Shown: positions 22,395 through 33,456 of the stretch, one piece after another
How the letters are laid out: each line of letters begins with the position of its first letter
Numbering within the stretch: position 1 is the stretch's first letter
Assembly (NCBI RefSeq): GCF_000620085.1
Contig: NZ_KK211071.1
Coordinates: 5,315 to 67,200, forward strand
DNA from: Marinobacterium jannaschii DSM 6295
Lineage (GTDB): Bacteria > Pseudomonadota > Gammaproteobacteria > Pseudomonadales > Balneatricaceae
Direction: 5' to 3'
Length of the DNA: 61,886 bases
The notes under the pieces: model-generated
The model's database searches: none
What the model saw: only the letters and a program-made list of their open reading frames with translations
Told to the model about the DNA's origin: nothing
Program-made: the position numbers and the translations under genes

Positions 22395-23651
22395 CTACAT
22401 ATTATCGATCACAGCTCCGCCAAATTCAGAGCATGAAAGCAGTGTTGCATCGTCCATCAAACGTTCGAAATCATAAGTCACCGTTTTAGCCGCAATAGCT
22501 CCGTCCATACCGCGTATTATGAGATCGGCAGCCTCAGGCCATCCCATATGTCGCAACATCATCTCGGCTGACAGGATCACTGAACCCGGATTAACCTTAT
22601 CAAGCCCGGCGTATTTAGGCGCCGTACCGTGCGTCGCTTCGAAGATGGCCACCTCATCCGACAGATTTGCTCCTGGGGCTATACCTATACCACCCACTTC
22701 TGCAGCCAACGCATCGGAAAGATAATCCCCGTTCAGGTTCAGGGTCGCAACCACATCATATTCGGCCGGCCTCAAAAGTATCTGCTGCAACATCGCATCC
22801 GCTATTACATCTTTAACTACGATCTCTTTTCCGGTATTGGGGTTCCTGAATACCATCCAGGGACCATCCCCCATTAAAGTGGCACCAAATTCCTCTGCCG
22901 CCAACTCATAACCCCAGTCCTTAAAGGCCCCTTCAGTAAACTTCATGATATTGCCTTTGTGCACCAGGGTTAAAGAACTGCGATCATTATCTACGCAGTA
23001 CTGAAGCGCCTTCCTTACCAGGCGCTTGGTTCCCTGTTCCGATACCGGCTTAACCCCTATACCGCAATTCTGATCAAAGCGGATTTTAGTCACGCCCATC
23101 TCTTCTTTCAGAAACCTGATCACCTTATCGGCCTCAGCGCTACCGGCCTTCCATTCGACGCCCGCATAGATATCCTCGGAGTTTTCACGATAGATCACCA
23201 TATCGACATCACCGGGTTTAACCACCGGACTGGGCACCCCTTCAAACCAGCGAACAGGTCTCTGACAAACATAGAGATCAAGTTCCTGTCGCAATGCAAC
23301 ATTGAGCGATCGGATCCCACCGCCCACCGGGGTTGTTAACGGCCCTTTTATGCCGACGACAAACTCTCTGAATGCCTCCAGGGTTTCTTGCGGCAACCAG
23401 GTATCCTGATCGTATACCTGCGTTGCTTTTTCACCCGCATAAACTTCCATCCATACGATTGACCTGGCACCGCCATAAGCCTTTTGGACCGCCGCGTCCA
23501 CGACTTTAATCATCACCGGGGACACATCCATACCAATTCCGTCACCCTCGATATAGGGGATGATCGGGTTCTCAGGTACGTTCAGCGATGAGTCTGCATT
23601 AACAGTAATCTTCCGGCCTTCAGCGGGCACCTGTATGTTCTGATATCCCAT
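22395..23651 (-). CDS. icd: NADP-dependent isocitrate dehydrogenase
   Basis: A 418-residue TCA-cycle enzyme that converts isocitrate to 2-oxoglutarate. The substrate loop with the regulatory Ser reads [19 protein letters not shown], and the metal and NADP sites include [16 protein letters not shown] and [12 protein letters not shown]. It is of the E. coli type that AceK phosphorylates to divert flux to the glyoxylate shunt. The window also holds aceA at 33457, the competing enzyme. Confidence 0.97.
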   Translation of the reverse strand: MGYQNIQVPAEGRKITVNADSSLNVPENPIIPYIEGDGIGMDVSPVMIKVVDAAVQKAYGGARSIVWMEVYAGEKATQVYDQDTWLPQETLEAFREFVVGIKGPLTTPVGGGIRSLNVALRQELDLYVCQRPVRWFEGVPSPVVKPGDVDMVIYRENSEDIYAGVEWKAGSAEADKVIRFLKEEMGVTKIRFDQNCGIGVKPVSEQGTKRLVRKALQYCVDNDRSSLTLVHKGNIMKFTEGAFKDWGYELAAEEFGATLMGDGPWMVFRNPNTGKEIVVKDVIADAMLQQILLRPAEYDVVATLNLNGDYLSDALAAEVGGIGIAPGANLSDEVAIFEATHGTAPKYAGLDKVNPGSVILSAEMMLRHMGWPEAADLIIRGMDGAIAAKTVTYDFERLMDDATLLSCSEFGGAVIDNM

Positions 23652-23879
23652 TCTTCACTCCAGATGTTCACTTTCATTTATAGAGAGAGCTTGCCCTGAT
23701 CAGGCATAGATTTTTTAGCCTGAGGTTACAAATCACTAACCCACAGCCCCTAATCAGCCTAGACGCTGCTCTGCCCTTTAGCGACTTTTTATAACAACTT
23801 GCGAAGAAACGACTTTCCTGAGGAATAAGCAAACGGAAGGCGCTGGCCTGATCCGGTCAACTGCGAGATACTTGCCGCC

Positions 23880-24533
23880 ATGTCAAATATCATTCTGCTC
23901 AATAAGCCTTTTCAGGTCCTGACTCAGTTCACTGACTCTGAAGGGCGCACAACACTGGCCGATTACGTAAAAGAAGATGGGTTCTATGCCGCTGGCCGCC
24001 TCGACTATGACTCGGAAGGACTTCTGATACTCACTGACGATGGCAAACTACAGCATCATCTGGCCCATCCCCAGTTCAAACTGGAGAAGACCTATTGGGT
24101 GCAGATTGAAGGCGAGGCCGACGAGAAAGCGATTGATACCCTGCGAAAAGGCGTCACGCTGAAGGACGGTAAGACCCGGCCAGCCCGTATCAAGCGCATC
24201 CCGGAACCCGATATCTGGCAACGAACGCCGCCGATAAGAGAGCGTAAGAACCAGGCGACAAGCTGGCTTGAGATCCGAATTACAGAAGGTAAAAACCGCC
24301 AGGTCAGGCGTATGACTGCAGCCGTGGGATTCCCGACGCTCAGACTGATCAGATACGCCATAGGTAACTGGACGCTGGGAGATTTATCGCCTGGACAGTA
24401 CAGAAAAGAACAGGTGAATCTGGCTTTACCAGCCAGCAAACAAAGCGGGAAAAAACGCCCCTCTTCTGTCACACCTCGCCGACAAGGTGCGAAGCGCCCG
24501 ACAACCTCCTCAGGCCGTCGAGCCAGACCCTGA
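23880..24533 (+). CDS. rluE: 23S rRNA pseudouridine(2457) synthase
   Basis: A 217-residue RluE/RsuA-family enzyme. The catalytic Asp is Asp42 in AAGRLDYDSEGLLIL. The tail after residue about 185 is basic (KKRPSSVTPRRQGAKRP). It lacks an S4 domain, as RluE does. The icd-rluE-nudJ-mnmA-hflD-purB order is the same as in E. coli. Confidence 0.93.
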   Translation: MSNIILLNKPFQVLTQFTDSEGRTTLADYVKEDGFYAAGRLDYDSEGLLILTDDGKLQHHLAHPQFKLEKTYWVQIEGEADEKAIDTLRKGVTLKDGKTRPARIKRIPEPDIWQRTPPIRERKNQATSWLEIRITEGKNRQVRRMTAAVGFPTLRLIRYAIGNWTLGDLSPGQYRKEQVNLALPASKQSGKKRPSSVTPRRQGAKRPTTSSGRRARP

Positions 24534-24552
24534 GAATCCTGTCAGGGACTTA

Positions 24553-24579
24553 ACGGCCGCACATCTGTGCTGTGTGCGG
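24553..24579. terminator. Hairpin between convergent rluE and moaE
   Basis: GGCCGCACA and TGTGCGGCC form a nine-base stem. There is no clear T run, so its role in termination is uncertain. Confidence 0.4.
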
Positions 24580-24594
24580 CCCAACCTCTTTGCA

Positions 24595-25059
24595 CTAACG
24601 GCTTTTCCAGGATTCTGCAGCGGAGAGATCGGTTGCCTTCTGATCAACCCAGCTCTCACCCTGAGCGGTTATTTCCTTTTTCCAGAAAGGCGCATCGCGT
24701 TTCAGGTAGTCCATGATAAATTGCGAAGCCTCAAACGCATTCTTACGATGCGCACTGGCCACACCAACAAATACAATATTTTCGTTCAACGCCATGCGGC
24801 CAACCCGGTGCAATACAATGACATTGCCGAGCTCCCAGCGTTCACGGGCCTGAGCGACGATCTTCTCCAGCGCCTTCTCAGTCATCCCCGGATAGTGTTC
24901 AAGATAAAGCCCCTTAAGCGAATGGTCAGATACCAGTTCACGTACAATTCCGGTAAAAGTGACGACCGCCCCACTGCGGGCATCGTCACAGCGCAGCTGT
25001 TCTGTTAGCGCTCCGGTATCGAAGTTTTCGCTCTGTACAAGCACAAGGGTACGGCTCAT
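24595..25059 (-). CDS. moaE: Molybdopterin synthase catalytic subunit
   Basis: A 154-residue enzyme that, with MoaD, puts sulfur into precursor Z to form molybdopterin. Family marks are GAVVTFTGIVR (about 30-40), LEHYPGMTEKAL and VGVASAHRKNAFEA near the active site, and the final KKE segment. No moaD or other moa gene is adjacent, so it stands alone between rluE and the NUDIX gene. Confidence 0.94.
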   Translation of the reverse strand: MSRTLVLVQSENFDTGALTEQLRCDDARSGAVVTFTGIVRELVSDHSLKGLYLEHYPGMTEKALEKIVAQARERWELGNVIVLHRVGRMALNENIVFVGVASAHRKNAFEASQFIMDYLKRDAPFWKKEITAQGESWVDQKATDLSAAESWKSR

Positions 25060-25198
25060 CGATATAATCCTTAAATAAAATCGTAAGTCTGCCTCAGTCT
25101 ACCATGTCGCCCGGAGCAACCGTCAGTGATTAATCTGGCGCGTCCGGCGCTTTATTGGTATCGTTTGCCGTTTTGAAAAATCAGTGCACGGAGATCAT

Positions 25199-25645
25199 AT
25201 GCGCTGGACACCGCACTCAACTGTCGCGGTCGTTGTTGAACAAAACGGCCGCTTTCTTTTGATTGAAGAAAGATCATCTGGCCGGATTGTCCTGAATCAA
25301 CCCGCCGGGCATATCGAACAGGGTGAAACCTTCATCGAAGCAGCGGTCAGAGAGGCCAGGGAAGAGTCAGGCTGGGAAGTAGAACCGAAGAGTCTGATCG
25401 GCTTTTACGTTCATCCTTCCATTAATAACGACATCACCTACCACCGGATGTGCTTTCATGCCGCGGCTGTGCAGCACTACCCGGATCAGCCGCTGGATGA
25501 TGGTATCATCACAACACACTGGCTGACGCTGGGCGAGATCGAACAGCAAGCCGCTCGGTTGCGCACGCCGGTCGTATTACAATGCATCTACGACTACCTG
25601 GCCGGCCGCTCGTTACCACTTGATTTTATTGTTGAAGAAGTTTGA
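25199..25645 (+). CDS. nudJ: NudJ-type NUDIX phosphatase
   Basis: A 148-residue NUDIX hydrolase; NudJ cleaves thiamin and other pyrophosphates. The NUDIX box runs from GHIEQGETF to REAREESGW with all conserved Glu present (about residues 38-60). ATG 25199 follows CGGAGAT, better than the upstream start at 25184. It is just ahead of mnmA, as in E. coli. Confidence 0.88.
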   Translation: MRWTPHSTVAVVVEQNGRFLLIEERSSGRIVLNQPAGHIEQGETFIEAAVREAREESGWEVEPKSLIGFYVHPSINNDITYHRMCFHAAAVQHYPDQPLDDGIITTHWLTLGEIEQQAARLRTPVVLQCIYDYLAGRSLPLDFIVEEV

Positions 25646-25664
25646 CTGGAGATATACCGAGTCC

Positions 25665-26780
25665 ATGAGTGACCACGGAAATACCAAAGTAATTGTCGGC
25701 ATGTCCGGCGGCGTGGATTCTTCTGTTTCGGCCCTACTGCTGATGCAACAGGGCTATCAGGTCGAAGGCCTGTTTATGAAGAACTGGGACGAAGATGACG
25801 GCACTGAATACTGTACCGCCAAGGATGACCTTGCCGATGCCCAGGCCGTATGCGACAAACTTGGCATCCACCTGCATAAGGCGAATTTTGCCGCCGAATA
25901 CTGGGATAATGTCTTCGAACACTTCCTCGAAGAATATAAGGCCGGTCGCACACCCAATCCGGATATTCTCTGTAACCGTGAGATCAAATTTAAAGCCTTC
26001 CTCGAATACGCCAAGATGCTTGGCGCTGATCTGATCGCCACCGGTCACTATGTGCGGCGTGGCGACATTGATGGCCACGCTTCGCTGCTCAAAGGCCTTG
26101 ATGGCAACAAGGATCAGAGCTACTTCCTGCATCAGGTCGGTGAAGAGGAACTGGCCCAGACCCTGTTTCCGGTGGGCGAGCTTGAAAAACCAGCAGTCCG
26201 CGAACTGGCAGAAGAGCACGACCTGATCACTCACAACAAGAAGGACAGCACCGGCATCTGCTTTATCGGTGAACGGCGCTTTAGTGACTTCCTTAAACAG
26301 TACCTGCCAGCCCAGCCAGGCAAGATAGAAACACCGGATGGCGAAGTGATCGGCGAACACACTGGACTGATGTATTACACCATCGGTCAGCGCCAGGGGT
26401 TGCAGATTGGTGGCCTGAAAAACTATCCGGACGCTCCCTGGTTTGTCGCAGCGAAAGATCTTGATCGCAACGTACTGATCGCCGTACAAGGCAAGCAGAA
26501 CGACCTGCTGTTTACCGACTGGCTGACAGCAAACGAGATCTTCTGGATTAATGGCGAATGCCCGAAGCTGCCACTGCAATGCAAAGCCAAAGTACGATAC
26601 CGGCAGGACGATCAGGACTGTATCGTGGAGATGACCGATACCGGTGAGTACCTGGTGACCTTTACCCAGGCGCAACGCGCCATCACACCAGGTCAGTCAC
26701 TGGTACTCTATTCAGAAGATCTCTGTCTCGGCGGTGGCGTCATCGAGTCCACCGGCAAGTCAGGCGAGCGGAGCAAATAA
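25665..26780 (+). CDS. mnmA: tRNA-specific 2-thiouridylase MnmA
   Basis: A 371-residue enzyme that makes s2U34 in tRNA for Glu, Gln and Lys. The PP-loop is MSGGVDSS (near residue 13). The catalytic Cys pair is in [11 protein letters not shown] and [13 protein letters not shown] use ATG 25665 because the longer frame to 25620 starts with TTG and overlaps nudJ. GGAGAT lies upstream. It is two bases from hflD, in the same operon. Confidence 0.97.
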   Translation: MSDHGNTKVIVGMSGGVDSSVSALLLMQQGYQVEGLFMKNWDEDDGTEYCTAKDDLADAQAVCDKLGIHLHKANFAAEYWDNVFEHFLEEYKAGRTPNPDILCNREIKFKAFLEYAKMLGADLIATGHYVRRGDIDGHASLLKGLDGNKDQSYFLHQVGEEELAQTLFPVGELEKPAVRELAEEHDLITHNKKDSTGICFIGERRFSDFLKQYLPAQPGKIETPDGEVIGEHTGLMYYTIGQRQGLQIGGLKNYPDAPWFVAAKDLDRNVLIAVQGKQNDLLFTDWLTANEIFWINGECPKLPLQCKAKVRYRQDDQDCIVEMTDTGEYLVTFTQAQRAITPGQSLVLYSEDLCLGGGVIESTGKSGERSK

Positions 26781-26782
26781 TT

Positions 26783-27448
26783 ATGTCGCGCAGTCATGAC
26801 GAACAAGCAATCGCCCTGGCGGGGATTTTCCAGGCAGCCGCACTGGTAGAGCAGATCGCCAACCGCGGCATGGTTCCACAAAACGCGATAGAGACGAGCC
26901 TGTACAGTATATTCGTCACCTCGCCGAAGTCGACCGAAGAGGTCTACGGCGGCGTTCATGACCTTCCCTACAACCTGCAGCTGGGCCTGCGCACATTACA
27001 GGATGCGGTCGACAAAAACCGCACGCCACAAAGCCGCGATATCACCCGCTATGCCCTCAGCATGATGTATCTGGAGCGTAAACTCAGTACTGACAATGAC
27101 ATGCTGGGCAAGATAGGCGCCCGGCTGGATCAGGTCGGCGAACAGGCCCGATACTTCAATCCACAGGACGCTGAAGAGCAGATCACTGCATCCAGTTACT
27201 GCCATCCAAGCGTGGTCGCCAATCTTGCCAGCCTCTATCAGGAAACACTAAGCACATACAGCTTCCGGATTCAGGTCGGTGGAGACCCCCGTCATCTTCA
27301 GAACGCTGAAAATGCCGCCAAGATCCGCGCGCTGCTTCTCGCCGGCATCCGCTCTGCCATGCTGTGGCGGCAGGTCGGCGGAAAACGCTGGCACTTGCTG
27401 TTCTTCAAATCCCGGGTACGCCCGTCGCTGAAAAAAATCCAGCGCTGA
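26783..27448 (+). CDS. hflD: High frequency lysogenization protein HflD homolog
   Basis: A 221-residue helical protein of the HflD/UPF0274 family, which in E. coli binds lambda CII at the membrane. The N-terminal ALAGIFQAAALVEQIANRG and the YALSMMYLERKL segment match. It always sits between mnmA and purB in related bacteria. It has no own catalytic motif. An intrinsic terminator follows. Confidence 0.92.
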   Translation: MSRSHDEQAIALAGIFQAAALVEQIANRGMVPQNAIETSLYSIFVTSPKSTEEVYGGVHDLPYNLQLGLRTLQDAVDKNRTPQSRDITRYALSMMYLERKLSTDNDMLGKIGARLDQVGEQARYFNPQDAEEQITASSYCHPSVVANLASLYQETLSTYSFRIQVGGDPRHLQNAENAAKIRALLLAGIRSAMLWRQVGGKRWHLLFFKSRVRPSLKKIQR

Positions 27449-27459
27449 CTCACACCGGT

Positions 27460-27496
27460 AAACAGGCGCAGAATCAGCCTCTGCGCCTGTTTATTT
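27460..27496 (+). terminator. Intrinsic terminator after hflD
   Basis: AAACAGGCGCAGA pairs with TCTGCGCCTGTTT around a seven-base loop, then ATTTC. Confidence 0.8.
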
Positions 27497-27570
27497 CAAA
27501 TATAACCATAGAGATTCTCGGTGTACGACAGCGAAGGCTTTATCCGCTATAATGCCGCCCTTCCGTATAA

Positions 27571-28959
<1,389 letters not shown>

Positions 28960-28970
28960 TCACTATAGTA

Positions 28971-28997
28971 AACGGGGCTTTTTAGCCCCGTTTTTTT
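28971..28997 (+). terminator. Intrinsic terminator after purB
   Basis: AACGGGGCT and AGCCCCGTT pair around TTTT, followed by seven T. Confidence 0.9.
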
Positions 28998-29031
28998 ATG
29001 CCCGCAATAATGGAGTATTAAAGGTCGAAGC

Positions 29032-29865
29032 ATGGAAACTCTGATCGCCTCAGATAACACAGCCGTTCGCTACATCAGCATGGGTCATGGACGACCGGTC
29101 ATCTTCCTGCATGGCTGGACCGCCAATTCAAGAGAGTGGCTGCCATTTGCTGCGGAGCTTGCCGACGAATTCAGGGTTTTCTGCTGGGATGCCCGAGGAC
29201 ATGGCGATCACCGCTACCCTGAACAATGCAATACAGACGTCAGCCGCATGGCGCTCGACCTGGAAGAGCTGATGGACAAACACCAGCTTCAGGACGCCAT
29301 CCTCGTGGGACACTCTATGGGGGCACTTACCAGCTGGGAGTATATCCGCCAGCACAGCGATCAGCGCCTGGCAGGTCTCTGCATCATCGACCAGTCTCCC
29401 AAACTGGTAACCAGCCCCGACTGGCAACATGGCATCTACAGCAACTTCCCTGCCGACAAGCATCAGGCATTTCTGGAACGACTGAAACAGGATTTTGCCG
29501 AAGGCGTACTTGAACTGGTGGCATTCGGACACAATGCCCGCTCCAGGGAAAACTATGAGCGCAACTCCCGCGGCTTTCAGAAAACCCGGGAATACCTGGC
29601 CTCGCTGCGTGGAGATCTGCTGCGACAGTGCTGGCAATCACTGGCTAACGCCGACTATCGTAACCTGTTACCGGAAATACAGATCCCTGCGTTACTTATC
29701 TACGGCGATGAAAGCCAGTTCTACTCCGAGCACCTGGCACGCTACGTACAGGATTCCCTGACCCGTTCAGAACTGCACATCTACGAAAACTCCGACCACT
29801 CTCCTCACCTTTGGCACAAAGAACGCTTTAGCTACGATCTACGCAAGTTCATCCACCAGCTCTAG
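29032..29865 (+). CDS. Alpha/beta hydrolase
   Basis: A 277-residue alpha/beta hydrolase fold protein of unknown substrate. The oxyanion HG is at 27-28, the nucleophile elbow GHSMG has Ser95, and the C-terminal SDHSPHLWH gives the catalytic His. No signal peptide, so it is cytoplasmic. It lies between purB and trmJ and starts 35 bases after the purB terminator, so it likely has its own promoter. Confidence 0.85.
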   Translation: METLIASDNTAVRYISMGHGRPVIFLHGWTANSREWLPFAAELADEFRVFCWDARGHGDHRYPEQCNTDVSRMALDLEELMDKHQLQDAILVGHSMGALTSWEYIRQHSDQRLAGLCIIDQSPKLVTSPDWQHGIYSNFPADKHQAFLERLKQDFAEGVLELVAFGHNARSRENYERNSRGFQKTREYLASLRGDLLRQCWQSLANADYRNLLPEIQIPALLIYGDESQFYSEHLARYVQDSLTRSELHIYENSDHSPHLWHKERFSYDLRKFIHQL

Positions 29866-30020
29866 CAGTCTGGCGACATACAACGACCTGACAGAGAACA
29901 CTTCTACGCCGGATACAAAAAGAGATGCAATTACCCGAAAGTCGTTTACGGTATGGCGTTTAGCACGACCCTAAGCGCTGCTATAATTGCAGCCCTTTGC
30001 ATCCTGGCGTAGTACCCCCA

Positions 30021-30743
30021 ATGCTCGATAACATTCGCGTAGTTCTGATTAACACTTTCCATTCCGGTAACATCGGTGCCGCCGCACGCGCCATGAAAAA
30101 CATGGGCATCAGCCAGCTGTATCTGGTGGAACCCCGGGATTTCCCAAGCGAAGAAGCAGAATCCCGCGCCGCAGGCGCCAAGGATCTGCTGGAAAACGCC
30201 ATCGTGGTCGCCAGCCTTGAAGAGGCTATCAGCGACTGTCAGCTGGTGATCGGTACCAGTGCCCGGACCCAGCGCACCTTTGACCTGCCACTGCTACATG
30301 CCCGCGAAGGCGCGGAGCAGGCCGTGGCCGAAGCTCATCAGGCGCCTGTCGCCCTGGTGTTCGGGCGTGAAACGATGGGGCTGCACAATAGTGAACTGCA
30401 GCAATGCAACCTCCATGTCTACATACCGGCAAACCCGGAATACCCGGTTCTCAACGTATCCCAGGCGATCCAGCTGCTCTGCTACGAGATCTGGTGTGCC
30501 AGCACCGAACGTCAGATTGCGCCCAAGCAGGAAGCCTACCCGCGCCAAAAGGAGATGGGACTTTTTTACCAGCATCTGGAACGCGTACTGCACAGAACCC
30601 GGTTTATCATTCCGCAGCATCAGGGCAAGGTGCTGGAAAAACTCCATCGCTACTTCAACCGCTCCCGCCCGGAAAAAACAGAACTCAACATGCTGCGCGG
30701 CATCCTGACCTCGATTGAAGAGTCACTGGATGAGAAGAAGTAA
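30021..30743 (+). CDS. trmJ: tRNA (cytidine/uridine-32-2'-O)-methyltransferase TrmJ
   Basis: A 240-residue SPOUT (knotted) methyltransferase modifying position 32 of tRNA. Marks are NTFHSGNIGAAARAMKNMG, the ALVFGRETMGL loop and the knot segment YPVLNVSQAIQLL. ATG 30021 gives the family-typical N-terminus MLDNIRVVLIN; the start at 29997 adds eight unmatched residues. Confidence 0.94.
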   Translation: MLDNIRVVLINTFHSGNIGAAARAMKNMGISQLYLVEPRDFPSEEAESRAAGAKDLLENAIVVASLEEAISDCQLVIGTSARTQRTFDLPLLHAREGAEQAVAEAHQAPVALVFGRETMGLHNSELQQCNLHVYIPANPEYPVLNVSQAIQLLCYEIWCASTERQIAPKQEAYPRQKEMGLFYQHLERVLHRTRFIIPQHQGKVLEKLHRYFNRSRPEKTELNMLRGILTSIEESLDEKK

Positions 30744-30849
30744 CACCCTTCAGGGTTATCCGGTGCCATATTCAGGAAGCAAAAACCGGCTTCCCATGCA
30801 ACAGCCCGGCATCCAATAGCTACAACAATTCCAATACAGGTGAGAAACA

Positions 30850-31098
30850 ATGCAAGACAACCTACAGTCACTGATCGAACAGGCAGAAGAACTTCGCGAC
30901 GGACTGAAAGTCGTTCATGACCGCACCCAGCAGGTTCAGTACAACTCCGAAGCTATTCGCGAGCAGGCAAAGCTACTGAAAAAATACATCAACATGATCG
31001 GTAACAACCGCATCGCCGCCATGGCCGCCAAAGACAAGCGCAAAGTCATGGGCGAGATGGAAGACGCTATTGATCGCCTGCTGGAGTTCGTAGACTAA
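30850..31098 (+). CDS. Small coiled-coil protein coupled to roxA
   Basis: An 82-residue protein I do not recognise. It is soluble and almost fully helical, with heptad-like spacing of L, I, A and V (residues about 1-45) and a basic patch near 60-67 (AAKDKRKVMG). A GTGAG site precedes the ATG. Its TAA overlaps the roxA ATG (TAATG), so the two are translationally coupled. A partner role with RoxA is inference only. Confidence 0.75.
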   Translation: MQDNLQSLIEQAEELRDGLKVVHDRTQQVQYNSEAIREQAKLLKKYINMIGNNRIAAMAAKDKRKVMGEMEDAIDRLLEFVD

Positions 31099-32261
31099 TG
31101 ACCGCGGCCTTCACCCTCTTTGGCGAACTGACAGCTGAGGAATTCCTGCGCGATTACTGGCAGAAAAAGCCGCTACTTATTCGCAATGCCTTTCCTGATT
31201 TTGAACCGCCAGTCGCGGCCGAGGAAGTCGCCGGCCTCGCCTGCGAAGCCGACGTCGAGTCCCGCCTTATCATCCAGAGTCCGGATGGCAAAGAGTGGAA
31301 GCTAAAACACGGCCCATTCAGTGAAGAGAGCTTCTCCGACCTTCCCGACAGTCACTGGACACTGCTTGTCCAGGCGGTAGACCACTGGGTACCCCAAGCC
31401 AGTGAGTTGATCGAACAGTTTCGCTTCGCCCCAAACTGGCGTATCGATGACCTGATGATCAGCTATGCAGCCGATGGCGGCGGCGTAGGCCCTCACTACG
31501 ACAACTATGATGTGTTCCTGATTCAGGCTGAAGGCCAGCGTCGCTGGGAAGTTGGGGGAATCTTCGACGAGTTCTCACCACGCCGGGAGAATACGCCCGT
31601 CATGATATTGACTGAATGGAAGGAAGAACAAAGCTGGGTACTTAACCCAGGCGATATGCTCTATCTCCCCCCCAGAGTCGGACACAATGGTGTCGCCGTC
31701 GGCGATGGCTGCATGACCTATTCCGTTGGATTTCGCGCCCCCTCCCACGAGGAGATCCTGCGCGGCCTGGTAGAAGAACTCTCAGGCAAACTTAAGAATG
31801 AGGATCGCTACCAGGATCCCGACCTTGAAATCCAGAGCAACCCCGGCGAAATCAGCCCTAAGGCAATCGCTCAGATCCGGTCTATCACAGAAGAATACCT
31901 GTGCAACGACAGTTTCCTGTCAGACTGGTTCGGACGCTATATGACAGAACCTAAGTATCCGGATCTGGAGCAGGTACCGGAAGACGAAATCTCCCTGGAA
32001 CAGATCCAGGAGGTTCTGGAAGAGGGTGATCTGCTGCTAACCCGCAATGAAGGCAGCCGCTTCTCCTACTACCAGCTCGCCGATGACAAAGTGATTCTGT
32101 TTGCCGACGGCAACAGCTTTGAATGCGAAGGCGCTACCTGTGCACTGGCTACCGGCCTGTGCCAGAACGTGAATATCGTGATCAACCAGGGCGACTGGTC
32201 AGATCAGGCACTGCAGATACTGGTGAGCCTGTTCAACCAGGGCTCTATTTACTGCGAATAA
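31098..32261 (+). CDS. roxA: Ribosomal protein uL16 3-hydroxylase (JmjC/cupin)
   Basis: A 387-residue YcfD/RoxA-type 2-oxoglutarate and Fe(II) dioxygenase that hydroxylates an Arg of uL16. The HxD of the metal triad is in GPHYDNYDVF (about residues 133-142), and the distal His is in PRVGHNGVAVG. The N-terminal EFLRDYWQKKPLLIRNA is a family mark. A C-terminal winged-helix part follows. Its start overlaps the upstream small gene by one base. Confidence 0.93.
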   Translation: MTAAFTLFGELTAEEFLRDYWQKKPLLIRNAFPDFEPPVAAEEVAGLACEADVESRLIIQSPDGKEWKLKHGPFSEESFSDLPDSHWTLLVQAVDHWVPQASELIEQFRFAPNWRIDDLMISYAADGGGVGPHYDNYDVFLIQAEGQRRWEVGGIFDEFSPRRENTPVMILTEWKEEQSWVLNPGDMLYLPPRVGHNGVAVGDGCMTYSVGFRAPSHEEILRGLVEELSGKLKNEDRYQDPDLEIQSNPGEISPKAIAQIRSITEEYLCNDSFLSDWFGRYMTEPKYPDLEQVPEDEISLEQIQEVLEEGDLLLTRNEGSRFSYYQLADDKVILFADGNSFECEGATCALATGLCQNVNIVINQGDWSDQALQILVSLFNQGSIYCE

Positions 32262-32286
32262 ACCAGCCTCGCTCTCGCTGCCGGTG

Positions 32287-33258
32287 TCAACTCTTCGCAC
32301 CACCGGCAGCGGCTTCCTCTTCTACTGCCTTCGCCACCTCGACAATCGTCCTCCTGAGCCACTTGTGGGCACTGTTACGCTGCAGCAGTGGGCTCCAGGC
32401 CATCTTTAGTTCAAACGGTGGTATCTCGAACGGAGGCGCTTTCAACACAATACCTGCATTACCTTCCTGCGCCTGCAGTGCTGCTTTACTCGGGATCGTC
32501 ACGATCAATGACTTGGACTGCGCCAACTGACAGGCTGACTGGTAGTGACGGGTAAACACAGAGATATGCCGCTGACAGCCGATTCTGGTCAGGGCTTCAT
32601 CAACCCATCCCAACCGCTTGGTATCTTTAGGCGTGAGCCCCATCCCCGCCCCCATGCCGGTTTTACTCACCCACACGTGATTGCCCTGCAGATAGCTATC
32701 CAGCGTAAAGTCATCCACGATCGGATTGCCGGCGCTTAACAAACAGGAGAAGCTATCGCGCCACAGTGTGACCTGATGAAAGGACTGCGGCATCGAATCA
32801 AAGCGGTTGATGACCAGATCCACCTGACCCCGCTCCACTTCCAGAAAACTCATATCACTGGGCGTCAGAATATCCAGCACAACGTCCGGGGCTTCCACAT
32901 GAAGGCGATCCAACAGCTTCGGTAGCAGAGTTGCCTCCCCGTAGTCACTGGTCATGATACGGAAAACACGGTCGCTGGAGGCGGCATCAAAATCCGTGCT
33001 GGGCTCCACCGCCTGCTCGATCACACCGATCACTTCACGGATCATCGGCTGCAACTCCTGGGCGCGCTCCGTTGGCACCATCCCCTCACTGGTGCGCACA
33101 AGCAACGGATCGTCAAAGGTTTCGCGCAACCGGCGCAAGCCGTTACTCATCGCAGGCTGGGTAATCCCGAGGATGCTGGCCGACTTGGTCACATTGCGTT
33201 CACGCAACAGCACATCCAGATACACCAGCAGATTAAGATCGACCCGCCCAAGATTCAT
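32287..33258 (-). CDS. LysR-family transcriptional regulator divergent from aceA
   Basis: A 323-residue LysR-type regulator. The N-terminal winged helix includes NVTKSASILGITQPAMSNGLRRLRE (given in part: residues about 23-47). The effector domain begins near 95. It is divergent from isocitrate lyase with 198 bases between the starts, so control of aceA is likely but not shown. The C-terminus is Ala/Glu-rich. Confidence 0.9.
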   Translation of the reverse strand: MNLGRVDLNLLVYLDVLLRERNVTKSASILGITQPAMSNGLRRLRETFDDPLLVRTSEGMVPTERAQELQPMIREVIGVIEQAVEPSTDFDAASSDRVFRIMTSDYGEATLLPKLLDRLHVEAPDVVLDILTPSDMSFLEVERGQVDLVINRFDSMPQSFHQVTLWRDSFSCLLSAGNPIVDDFTLDSYLQGNHVWVSKTGMGAGMGLTPKDTKRLGWVDEALTRIGCQRHISVFTRHYQSACQLAQSKSLIVTIPSKAALQAQEGNAGIVLKAPPFEIPPFELKMAWSPLLQRNSAHKWLRRTIVEVAKAVEEEAAAGGAKS

Positions 33259-33456
33259 AAATCACACCCTTCTAACGATCAATTCATCCAGCCGTAACTG
33301 TTTGGAAACATTAAACCAATGTACCACATTCACCAGAATGATACCCAAGATAACCACCATTTATTTCATTTATGCCACGTCACGCACTAGTATTGATCCT
33401 GTTCTCGAATTGAGCAGCCACACCACAGGCCGCCACATAATAATTAAGGATTTGCC

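Noticed and set aside
25734-26675. 313-codon minus frame in mnmA
   Set aside because: Antisense to mnmA, no family resemblance.
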